NCBI GenBank assembly: GCA_904063045.1
Contig: CAJFCJ010000010.1
Coordinates: 1,178,001-1,242,000, forward strand
Length of the DNA: 64,000 nucleotides
Reading direction: 5' to 3'
Source of the DNA: Dimorphilus gyrociliatus
Taxonomy: Eukaryota; Annelida; Polychaeta; Dinophilidae
How positions within the stretch are numbered: position 1 is the first letter of the stretch; each line of letters opens with the position of its first letter. Below, in pieces: positions 49,575 to 60,615 of the stretch. The notes beneath the pieces were generated by a model. The model saw nothing but the letters and a program-made list of their open reading frames with translations, had not been told where the DNA came from and made no database searches. Both the position numbers and the translations under genes were made by a program.

Positions 49575-52500
49575 ATGGAGAGCGCCGTGAACGGAAAGGA
49601 GGAGATGGGTCGACCAAAGGAAGAAGATATTGAAGATGAAAGTGAATTGACCGGACGAGGTCAAGAAGGCCGAGGTCAATGGACGAATAAAATGGACTTC
49701 ATTTTCTCTTGCATCGGATACTCGATTGGTTTGGGAAATGTTTGGAGATTTCCTTACCTGTGTTATAAAAACGGTGGAGGTTAGTCAAAATATTTTCTAA
49801 ACTATAAAAGAATACAATTCTAGAACTTTTTACATTTTTTTGCTTAGTAAACTGTAGTTAGTAACAGCATTCTGTCAATTTGTATAATTGAAGTGAATAC
49901 AAACTTTTATTGCTGTTATTAGGAGAGCATTTTTTGGCTTTACCTTACTTCATACTTGATTTCTTTACGTTTTGCATTTTTTTAACTTTGCATCTTTAAT
50001 TCTGTTATTTTCTTCTTTCCCGTTTGATTTTCTTTAAAGAAATGTTCCAGACATATCTGACTTCCAAAAAACATATCTTTTTAGTCTTTTCTATACAGTA
50101 TGTTTAAATTTCTTTATTTTCATATACAATTATTTAAATATATAATATATTTTTTATCGAATTTATAAAAGAGAAGCCTGGACGGATTTGTCCGCTTCGA
50201 GTTCGCCTAGAGCGTTCTCTTATCGACGTTCCTGAAAGACAAGTCGGGGATAAGCCGAACGCCGAAAAATTCTTTAAACGTCCCTCGTTTTATTTACTAC
50301 AAAAAAAAACGCCTTACTTAAAAAAAAATTCACTAAGTCTGTGAAGAGGGAAACGGAGATAATTTGAGAAAGTACATGAAAGAGATAGAGACAGAAGGGG
50401 AATGAGAGAGAGAGAAGGAGAAAGAGGGGGAGAGGAAAAAGAAGCGAGAGTAAAGGGGAGTAGGAGAAAATCGAAAAAGTACGGAAAAGACATTAAAATT
50501 GTTAGAGTGAAAAAGAAATATATAGAAGGAAACATAGACACTAATAGTGAAGAGAGAAATGGTAAGCTAGGGAGAGAGTTTGAGGAAAAGGGTAGGGGGT
50601 GAGAAAATGATAGATAGAAGAAAAACGTATTGAGAAAAAAGCAAACTAAAGAGATAAAGAGAGAAAAAAATAAGGGGATAGAGCGATAGTGAGAGAGGAA
50701 GAGAGAAAGAAAGAGAGAGAGATAGAGAGAAAGAGAAAGAATTGATATAAAATAAAGCATGAGACAAACAGACTCATAGAGACACAGAGAGAGAATATAA
50801 AAAGCAAAAGAGAGATAGAGAGAGAAGAAGAAGTGAAGAAAAAACTCAACATCTTTGTAGGAAAGAGGGGGAGCGCCTAGCTAAATTACTGCAGACTAAT
50901 TGCGGTTTGCGGCGACTGTTACTTTCCTGTTGTGGCGTAATTCGGGAAAGGAGCAGATATAGCTTTACCTATATATTGTAAACAATTTGCAGCCGTGTAG
51001 CAAGTGTTTTTCCTGCTGTTCCAATCCATTTAATTCCAACTGAACAATATATTCTTTCTTCTGAAGCATTTAAAGTAGGTTTTTAAAAGAATATCGGGCG
51101 TTTATGTATTAATATCTGTATCAATAGAAAAGTAGACATAGTAGGAAATTATGATATTTCTAGTGTAAACACTTATCATTGTCTCTCAAGGGATTTTCTC
51201 CTGTGCGCTTTACTCCACTCATTGAATCAGGTGTAACACTAACGAGGACATGCAAAGGACGTATTTTTGCACTCTGCTCCATCTTTTAACATAGATAAAC
51301 TCTTTCATATAAAATTGACTTTAAAAATATTACTTTTCCAAGATTTCTCTCTAATTATAGTCATTTTTTTTACCCTAAAATTCTTCTCGAATCTTAAAAA
51401 GAAGCAAGAAAATTTCGTTGGTTTTTTAAGGGCTTCCATTCTATTCTAACAATTTCATTAGACAATTATATATTTGTTTTTCTCTTTGCTTAAAAAAATA
51501 CTATTATCTTAATTTATTGATAATCAATCAAGTTTATATTTTAAATCTGCAATAAATTCTTTTTCCAGGAGCATTCCTCATTCCCTATATCCTTACCCTA
51601 GTCACCGCTGGTATTCCTATGTTCTTTATGGAATTGTCTATAGGCCAATATCTGGGTATAGGAGGATTGGGTATATATAAAATCTGTCCGATTTTCAAAG
51701 GTAAGCTGTTAAATATAAAGTATTTTTTTTGCCCGTTAGTAGCTGTTCGACTAAACAAACTGTAAAGCTTTCAAGCCTTTTTGCAATTGTTTTCACATGT
51801 CTAAACTGTAAACGCCTTAATAGTTTATTGGTTACCAAGCTATCCGCTATGGTTTTCAAAGTGTATAGTTTATCGCATACGATTGTATATATATTTTTTC
51901 TACGCGAGAGATGGACTATGATCTACCTATCTCTTGACCCACTAACCTAGTTATTAAACGTTATAAATCAAACATAAATATAAAATATACTTTATGTACA
52001 CTATGCACTTGTCAATAAATGCATAGATATTGCACATTTAAGTATTATATATATATATATAGTATTAAGGAACTAACTAAAGGTTGATAGTGTTATATTA
52101 TTTAAGAAAAAGCTACCCTGGAAAGGGATCTGTCAAAAATAGGGTAATTTCTTCAATGGGACATTGTTAGGTTAGGTTTTTCTATGTTCCTACAAAATTA
52201 CTTATTCATTATCATTAAAAAAAAGTAACAAAGTTTATTAATTAAAGACAAAACAATATGCAATTTAAAAGAATTTAAAAACAGCAATTGATGGTTGTTT
52301 ATCTAAATATTTAACTTTTGTAAACTGCAAAGTCATTTTCGTATAATTTACCTACACTACATAGTTTATATAAGTATTGTATATATTAAGAGATAAAAAA
52401 CGATCATTAAATTCACACTCTTAAGTAAAGTTGTTTAATATAAGTAAGGAATATGTTTGCATAGAGTATTCAATTTCTTTATTTATTATATACAAATGTT

Positions 52501-55500
52501 TTCTTTTTCTTTATATAACACATTTTAAAAGATATATAAAGTGGACCTTTTCATCGTTTAGAGTAATTTGCATCTATTTTTTTAACAATAAATGCGGAGT
52601 CAGTTTGTGATAATCGTCTCATCTCTTAGGATTTATTTTATGAAGAATCGAAAAAACGATATAGAGAAAAGGATTGATAGGGAAAGAAAGAAAAAATAAA
52701 AGAGAGAAAAAAAGAGAGAGAGAGAGAGTGAGTGAGTGAGTGAGTGAGTGAGTGACTGGCTTTTGGGGTAGGAAGGGCTTGTGGGGGCTGGAAGGGGTCA
52801 AAAGTTAAGGGGTTGTGTGGTAGGAAAAGAACAAGTGAAAAAAAGAATACTGATTTTCCTTTTTGACGCAGGAGTCGGTTACGCAGCAGCAGTAATAGCT
52901 GCATGGCTAAATACGTATTACATAGTTATATTGGCTTGGGCTCTCTTCTATCTATACCAATCATTTTCCGTCGTTCTTCCATGGGCCACTTGCGGCCATA
53001 AATGGAATACGCCAGCATGTAGATCAAAGTACCAATTGCCATGCAGGAATACAACACCGGCAAATCAGACCTGCTACTCGAATAGTTCTTTGACAAATTT
53101 TACAAGTCCAGTTGAGGAATTTTGGAAGTTTGTATTTGTTTGTAGAAAAAATAAATTCAACATCTAAATGATCCTATAAATTAGAGTAAAGTTTGTTTAT
53201 TTACGTGTTCTTTACCTTTCTTTAGGAGACGAGCTTTAAAACTATCGTCTGGGCTGGATGAACCAGGAGGTATTCATTTCGAATTAGCAATTTGCCTTCT
53301 TATATCTTGGATAGTCTGCTATTTCTGTATTTGGAAAGGTGTTAAATGGACGGGAAAGGTACAAATATAATTCTATAAAGCACGCACGCGTTGAAAGTAT
53401 TAAGTAAAAGTTTATTTATGCTGCTAAGTAGAATAAATAAAAAATCCGGATTCTTTTACAATTTGGGTTCGAAATAAAGTGATAATTACAAAAAGCTAAA
53501 TTCCGGCATTGGGCTTATGTTTATTTTTAAGCCCTAAAATTATCTTCTGAACCCCTTTTCAATTAAATAATACACAGGTCGTTTGGTTCACATCACTCTT
53601 CCCCTACGTACTTCTCTTCGTTCTACTAATTAGAGGCATAACGTTACCGGGGGCCAAGGATGGCATTTATTTCTACGTTTACCCGGACCTTGACAGACTG
53701 AAAGACTCCCAAGTGTGGTTAGAAGCTGCCACTCAAATATTCTTCAGCTATGGTTTGGCTTTAGGAGCCCAAGTAGCCCTGGGAAGTTACAACCACTACC
53801 GCAATAATGTTTACAAGGACGCTCTGATTATATCGTGCATTAATTCCGGTACAAGCATGTTCTCCGGTTTTGTCATATTCAGCGTTTTAGGGTTTATGGC
53901 ACATGAACAACAAAGGAACGTGACTGATGTTGCTAACTCAGGTCCAGGACTGGCATTCCTTGCCTATCCCGAGGCGGTGACGCAATTACCTATATCGCCA
54001 CTTTGGTCCTGTCTGTTCTTTATCATGCTTTTCTTCATCGGTTTAGACAGCCAGTTTTGCACTATGGAAGGCTTTATTACAGCTTGTGTTGACGAATGGC
54101 CGAAATTGTTGAGGAAAAGGAAAGAAATTTTCATTTTGATTGTATGCATTCTCTCTTACTTCGTCGGATTATCAATGGTAACGGAAGTAAGTAATTAGAT
54201 TCAATTAGCTTAATAGCAACTTTAAATTAATTGTTACCTTTTAAATTACGGAAGCTATGGAAAGTAGCAAATAAAGAGAAAACAAAAAAAAGCTAACATT
54301 TTTTCTCCCTTATACAATTTATAAGATTAGAATATTTGAGAGATTATTTAAATAATCCAAGGATATAAGTAATTTGTTATGATTATCAATTCGCCATTTC
54401 GATAAGTCACTTACAGGGAAAAATAACAAAAAAGCGAAATAAAAAGAGTAGCTCCTCAGTCATAACTCTAAATACAATAAAGCAGAAGTTAATAAAGAGG
54501 AAAAACAAACTAAAACCCATCTGTTTTCTCGTTGATCAATAGAAATCTGGCAGTTTATTGAGGCAAGATTTTTTTCATAAAATTCCCAGCTTTCGAGTAA
54601 TTGATGGCTTTAGCCGAAAAATAAATTACCCTCTCTCTTATATTTTACTCTCACGACAGGGTGGAATGTACGTATTCGAAATATTCAATACTTATTCGGC
54701 AAGTGGAATGTGTCTATTGTCTCTCATCTTTTTCGAATGCATAGCATTTTCATGGAGTTATGGTGATTGACTCATTAAGAGACTTTTAATTTTGATAATA
54801 ATCTTTTTTCTTTTAAGGCGTCGGAAGATTTTATGATAACTTAAAAGATATGATTGGCTATTATCCCTGTTTCTGGTGGAAAATATGCTGGAGTTTTTTA
54901 ACACCTGCAATTTGTATGGTTCGTTAATCTAACCCAAAAGTTGATTAATTAACCACTCAATTACCTAATTACTTAGGGGGTCTTCATTTTCCGACTAGCT
55001 TCTTATACTCCTATAAAATATGGAAAGTATGAGTATCCGACTTGGGGAGAGGCTGTTGGTTGGCTAATGGCTCTTTCATCCATGCTAGTCACTCCTGTAT
55101 ACGCTATTTATATATTTATTGTAACGCCTGGCTCATTTCGGGAGGTTTGTCTTCTATCAGATCTTAAACACTTAGCGAACATTTCAGGCCCTTAAAGTCT
55201 TAGTTTTATAATTCAGATGTACTTTGTGGCATAGAACCAAAGCATGTATGTAGCATCTTAAAGAATTACGGATTAAAACAGATCTCGTAAAGAGATTATC
55301 CTTTCGATTGCTACTTTGTCTTTTAAAAGAGGGATGGCGGTTTAAGAAAAAGATACGGGGAGATAGGAAAAAAATCTTTATTTATCATTTATTTCCAAAA
55401 ACGATAAAATATTTCCAAAACATTAAGTAGAATATCAAATAATAAAATGAAATGGAAAGAAATACAAAACTTCATAAGGCTATTTCTAATGCTTTCATCC

Positions 55501-55626
55501 TTCCTTCTTTAGCGCTGCAAACTACTCTTCAGACCAGACGTTGACGAACCGATTAAAAGAAATCGAAGGCAATACATCCAGATGCAGCAAAACCCTTACA
55601 ATGAACAAAACGTGACAGCTTTGTGA
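49575..55626 (+). CDS. GAT-1-like Na+/Cl--dependent GABA transporter (SLC6), nine exons
   Basis: Exons: 49575-49779, 51569-51700, 52872-53127, 53226-53358, 53578-54186, 54660-54762, 54818-54918, 54977-55144, 55513-55626. All phases agree; the product is 606 residues. TM1 has [21 protein letters not shown]. The large extracellular loop has the conserved pair [10 protein letters not shown] and sequons NTT, NQT, NSS, NFT. TM6 reads [13 protein letters not shown] with the Gln and Ser of the chloride site; TM8 has [15 protein letters not shown]. The stretches [17 protein letters not shown] and IGGLG closely match GAT-1, so GABA is the likely substrate. Taurine, betaine or creatine cannot be excluded. 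Members sit in neuronal or glial plasma membranes and clear transmitter. The C-terminus VTAL fits a class I PDZ ligand. The (GA)n-rich intron 1 is notable. Confidence 0.95.
49780..51568 (+). other. Transporter intron 1
   Basis: Donor GTTAGT, acceptor TTTTTCCAG, phase 1. Contains a GC-richer patch at 50170-50285, the long purine tract at 50341-50835, then GC-richer DNA at 50870-50950. No exon seen. Confidence 0.8.
50341..50835 (+). repeat. Roughly 500-bp purine-rich tract in transporter intron 1
   Basis: Nearly all A and G on the plus strand, with many GAGA and GGGGA units. Its minus strand gives a spurious Ser/Leu/Phe-rich frame of 148 codons, which I reject. Such tracts can adopt triplex structures and bind GAGA-type factors; neither is shown here. 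Confidence 0.85.
51701..52871 (+). other. Transporter intron 2
   Basis: Donor GTAAGC, acceptor TTTTGACGCAG. AT-rich, with a purine-rich stretch and a (GTGA)n microsatellite at 52728-52754 close to the acceptor. No other content. Confidence 0.8.
52728..52754 (+). repeat. (GTGA)n microsatellite
   Basis: Six to seven tandem GTGA units following a (GA)n run, about 120 bp before transporter exon 3. Confidence 0.9.
54187..54659 (+). other. Transporter intron 5
   Basis: AT-rich intron, GTAAGT donor to a TCACGACAG acceptor, phase 0. Nothing else seen. Confidence 0.8.
55145..55512 (+). other. Transporter intron 8
   Basis: AT-rich intron, donor GTTTGT, acceptor CCTTCTTTAG, phase 0. Nothing else seen. 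Confidence 0.8.
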
Positions 55627-57058
55627 AAAATACAAGTCTTTTCCTCTCTCTCTCTCTCTCTCTCTCACTCTATCAGTCTGTCTATCTATCTACTTATCTG
55701 TCTATACGTTTACCTATCTATCTATCTGTCTCTCTGTCACCGTTTTTTCGTTTGGTAATCTGAGTAATACCTTTAAAGAAGTGTCCGAAGTGGCAAAACT
55801 TTAAGTAAAAGGAAAAGTTATCAGTAGCTATTAAACATTTTAACCTCGTAAGATTTGAAGAAATGGAGTAGATTAACTAGATTCAGAAATTGTTTTTCCT
55901 TTTTTAATTGAATTTCAAGACAATCTCATTTAATTATAAACAAAACTTTAAAGTATTATTAAATTGTTTTAAATTGGAAAAAAAAAGCAAATCCTCTCTT
56001 TAACACATCAAAAAAAAAAAGAAAAAAAAACAGGAAAAGGAGGAATTTTTCAAGTAAATCCTTATCAAATAAAACCAATTATTTCTCTGAACACAACCGT
56101 TTTTGTCCTCTAACCACAAATATTCATTTGAGAATATATACAGCATAAATATATAGTTGATATATATGCAGTATATAGGAATTAAATACAGTATATGATA
56201 TTTTAGAAAAAGAAGCAAGTATTAACTTACAGAAAACTTAAAATTGTTGTTTTTATGTTGTAAAAAGTTTAAATAATCTTTAAGTATCATTAATAAATTA
56301 ACTAATAAACATAATATAATATTTAAATAGGAGTTTCTACTGTAAAAATTTGTTATGCACGTAGCGTTTAATTATAATATTTTCAATTGTTTTTTGAACT
56401 AAAAACTAATTTCAATACATTTTAGAAAGTCACCAAAAAAAATGATAATAAAACAAAATATTATTCTTTTTTTCGTGGAAGTTTTTTGCTTTAGTTATAT
56501 TTTTTCATTCAGAATAAAAAAAATGTTGATAATTTTCCATATTTGAAGATTATTTGACAAACTAGAAATCTTCTCTAAAGTTTATGATTTTGTTGTTTTT
56601 TTTTTCTTTTTTCTCGGATAAGCAAAGTTCTGCTTGTTATTTATTTTGTTATTCTAAGTTATTCATAGTCTTTTTTCTTCCGTTCGTTAAAAATTGGCAC
56701 CGTAGAGAAGGGATGTTGAACATATAAACGTGTCAACTATTTTTCCAACCGTTAATAATAGTAGCATAGATGCGGTTAGGAAGTTCGCTGAGTTCGAGTT
56801 CCTCAATGAATAAGTGCTCTCTTTTACTAATAAAGAATTAAAAAGGTAGTTAATTTCAAGTTTATTAAAAATTTTGTTATATGAATAATAGATGAAACCG
56901 CCTTTTCCGGGAAATAGTCTTATTATTTGTCGAGGAGCTCTGCAATTAGTATAGTTAGTTCTAAAAAATAGATCAATTTATGCTCCTTTGTTAAAATATA
57001 TATTATGGAATTTAACATAATATATATATACTGCATATATATATTTATATATAAAGAA
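55627..57058. other. Convergent intergenic region
   Basis: It separates the 3' ends of the transporter and the FN3 gene. It starts with a pyrimidine tract, (CT)n then (CTAT)n, at 55644-55738 and is AT-rich afterwards. A GC-richer minus-strand stretch near 56740-56840 is open for about 30 codons (EELELSELPNRIYATII) before a stop and could be another 3' exon of the FN3 gene. Confidence 0.5.
55644..55738 (+). repeat. (CT)n / (CTAT)n microsatellite in transporter 3' flank
   Basis: CT dinucleotides grade into CTAT tetranucleotides directly after the stop codon, probably inside the 3'UTR. Confidence 0.9.
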
Positions 57059-60000
57059 TTAAAGATATCGTATTCTGAGGGAAATAATCGCATATAGGAA
57101 TATCAAATAGCATCTTATCGGCGTTTTTTCTCCTATCCGCGAAGAAACTCCCTCGAGTATAAGCTTTCTGCAGAAAAGATTAACAGGGATAGTATCATCT
57201 GTTAACAATAAGTTAGATTTTGAGTAATACCAGTTTCCTTTACTGCATTAGTTGCTTGTTAGTAAAGCTTATTTCAAATTTATTTTTCCACACTTCTTTA
57301 ATTAAATTACTATATATCTCGGATAAAGGCGGAGATAAGTGAAAATATGAGAAAATCGAACTTACATAATGTTCCGAAGACAAGCTCTGTTTGATTCGAG
57401 TATATCGTTCTGTTTCTCCGATTTTCTGCTCTTGCTCGAATAAAATACTTAACACGAGGCTTTAAATTGTAGAGACTAAATTCTCCAGCCTTATCGTTTA
57501 TAGGACCAATACTCTTCCAATCGAAAGATTTCTCAGTTCTATACTGAATATAATATTTCTTCATATCGCCACTCAAGCCTTTAGCCTCTACTAAATATCT
57601 TTTCATAGGCCTATACGGATCGTTCCTTATACTGACATAGAAATTGCTATCACCCAACTTAACTTCTTCTATATCACTGGGTGATTGTATGCCGTGAGAA
57701 TAAACGGCTATTACTTGAACTTTATAAGTAGCAGGCGATTTCAAGTTCTTTATTATGGTATTTTGAGAATTAATTTTAACGGATTCTCTCCATCCCACAT
57801 TGCTCTTGGATTCTTTATATTTTACAAAATACTTATGAGTTGGTTTTTTCGATCTCCATGAAACGTTTATAGAATTTTGGTTTGGAATAGCGTGTACAAT
57901 TACTTTTGGACCGGAAGGAGCTGCAAACATAAAATGCTTTCAATTTCAGTTTCAAATTATATTAATATTCGTTTCACAGATTGTCCTTTATTGAAATAAA
58001 TCGTTTATTCTAAGGCTCTTAAGATTTCCTAGTATATATTTGTATTTGTATAACTTTAGATAACTTCCCTTTGTTTTTCTTGTATACAAAGAAAGAGAAA
58101 TCTACTTAGTTAAAAATTCTTCTTCGAATTTATTCAGTTTATTAAAATATACAATCGATCTATTTTGCTTACAAAGAGAAATATACAAATACCTCATCTT
58201 AAATAATAATATTGTCTATAAATTGACTTGTGCTGCCATCTATTGAAGATAAAAATAAATGCTACTTACGGGGTACAGTTTTTTCTATAATTTTCCTAAT
58301 GTTCCCTTCACCAACCGATGTGTATGCTCTTAAAGTAATATCATATGATTTTCCAGGTCGAAGATTGGTTATATTATACTGAGTAAAATTCGCTTTTACT
58401 TTCACAGATACCTTATTAAAATCAGCTTCGCCTTGTTCTGTAAGAGGGAAAAAGAAATGATAATATACACAAAAGCAGGCTTTTATAACCCCAAGGGCAA
58501 AAATATTAGAGAAGAAAATACTAAGCCCTCCCCGTTAGGTGCAAATCATATTGTCAGGAAGAGCTCTCCCTCCGACACTCCCGACACACCCCTAGTCGTT
58601 CTTTTATCACTTTTCATAATATATATTGCACTCTAGCGAAATATTTTACTCTTTTATCTATCTCAAAGCCTACTAGTTTGATCATTGTATAACTAGTTCT
58701 AAATTTTCAACATAAAATACTAAAAAAGAAGAATAAAGAAGAAATATGGTTTTTTATTTCTTAGTAAATCATTCTGAAGAAAGGAAAAAGAGCTTTTCTC
58801 TGAAAAGTCCTTGCATCGTAATTATCTACCCCCTAGGAAATTTGGAAACATTATAATCAAGCAAAAATTTGAACTAGAAATGATAGAATCAATTCTCTAT
58901 TGAAAGGTTAATTCTTTTTAACTATTGAACAAACAGTTTCAATTATTTATTCTGACATTTCAAAATTTTAGTTCATCCCCTTTTACTAATTGCCTTATTT
59001 CCTCTTCGTAATATTTTTTCAAGATCACTGGATTAAGTAATATCTCACTCTGTCTCTCTTTCTCCGCTGTATCTATTGTACAGGTACTTTATATACTGTA
59101 CACATTAGCTTGCGATGTATATAAAGTATACGTTATCATGAATCAATATTAATAAACTACGACGGTAGTTCTTACTACATTTTTCACTTTCCTCTTTCCC
59201 ATTGCCCCCGTCTTTACTCTCTTTTCTTCTTAGGCGTACTTTTGTAATTGAATTTTAGGAATACTAACAATAATAATATAATTAGATTTTACGGCTTTAC
59301 GATTTCTGATAAAACACAAATTATATATATTAGATGTCGCCACTGTATAAAAGAAATTAAAAAAAATAGGGGAGAAGAAGAAATCAAGGTCACAAATGGA
59401 AATCTCTCTGCTAACGTTTATACTCGTTATCCCAGTTACTTAACTAAAACCGCCCAAAGAAGAATCAAAGCACTCTTTTATGTCGCTTATTGCTATTTTT
59501 AGTATGATATGATAGATGCCAGCTATATAAGAATAAAGTAGAAAGAATACAACATGTTTATATGATTTTTTTATGTTCTAAATGAAATGATACTTTTTTG
59601 AACAGATATATGAATAAGAAATTTTTTAAATTTAATTATATATCAGAATCATGCTTTGCTTGTTTGGTATCTCTTCTTGTACCAATAGACTGTATACTAT
59701 ATATGAATATACAGTATAGATACATCTCTAAGGCTATATGGTTTACACTGTGATGAAGTATTTTGATAAATTTATAAATATTCATTAACTTTCGTCGTAT
59801 CTATTTTATGGGCACTTTAAAGCTATTACATTTTTTCACCAAAACACTGGTATACATCTTTTAGACATTTTAAACGATACACGATTGAAAAGACTAATAA
59901 AATACCAGTACGACTCTTTCTATTTCCTTTCCGTGCCGCTAACGACGCGAAAGCACGTGCAAATTACGCTATTCCTTCATTCTAACTTAACATTTTCGTC

Positions 60001-60574
60001 AGTAATCAGAACTAATATCGTCTGTTACAACGCAAAACGACACTTACGCTTATAAGAGAGAATGTAACCTCTAATTACACCTCTCGGTTCTTCTGGTGGA
60101 TACCACTGAAGTAGTAGCCACATAGCACTTCTCCTTTTGGCATAGAATACAACGATTTCTCCGGGCACTAAAAAAATTTTCAAACATAAATTAATTTTAT
60201 CAATCAAACAATTAGCAATACACAAAATATAAAGAAAGTATCTTTGAATTTCGGTTTGAGCTGACACTTGACCTGTTGTTTAAACGTATTAAAATATTGT
60301 GTTGGCTTATAGATGTGCATACACTCACTTTCCAATAGGAACTTATGAAAAATTCAAATGTACACAATGTTTCACATAGATTAATCAATGAGCGTCTGCA
60401 AGGAAGTCAGTTATAGCTCGTTTCTATTTGGTATACTGCAGTTCAATGGATATGCTATCCCGTAATGTAAATTCTAATAATAGAACTGGACAATAGCTTG
60501 TTTAAAGATATAAATAATATGAAATATGATATCATCCAAAAGAAGAAATATTAATGTATACATATATATATATA

Positions 60575-60615
<41 letters not shown>

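Noticed and set aside
50314-50852. Minus-strand frames of up to 148 codons rich in Ser, Leu and Phe
   Set aside because: They come from the purine tract in transporter intron 1; low complexity only.
56762-56815. tRNA-like T-arm motif (GTTCGAGTTCC)
   Set aside because: No matching acceptor, D or anticodon stems around it.
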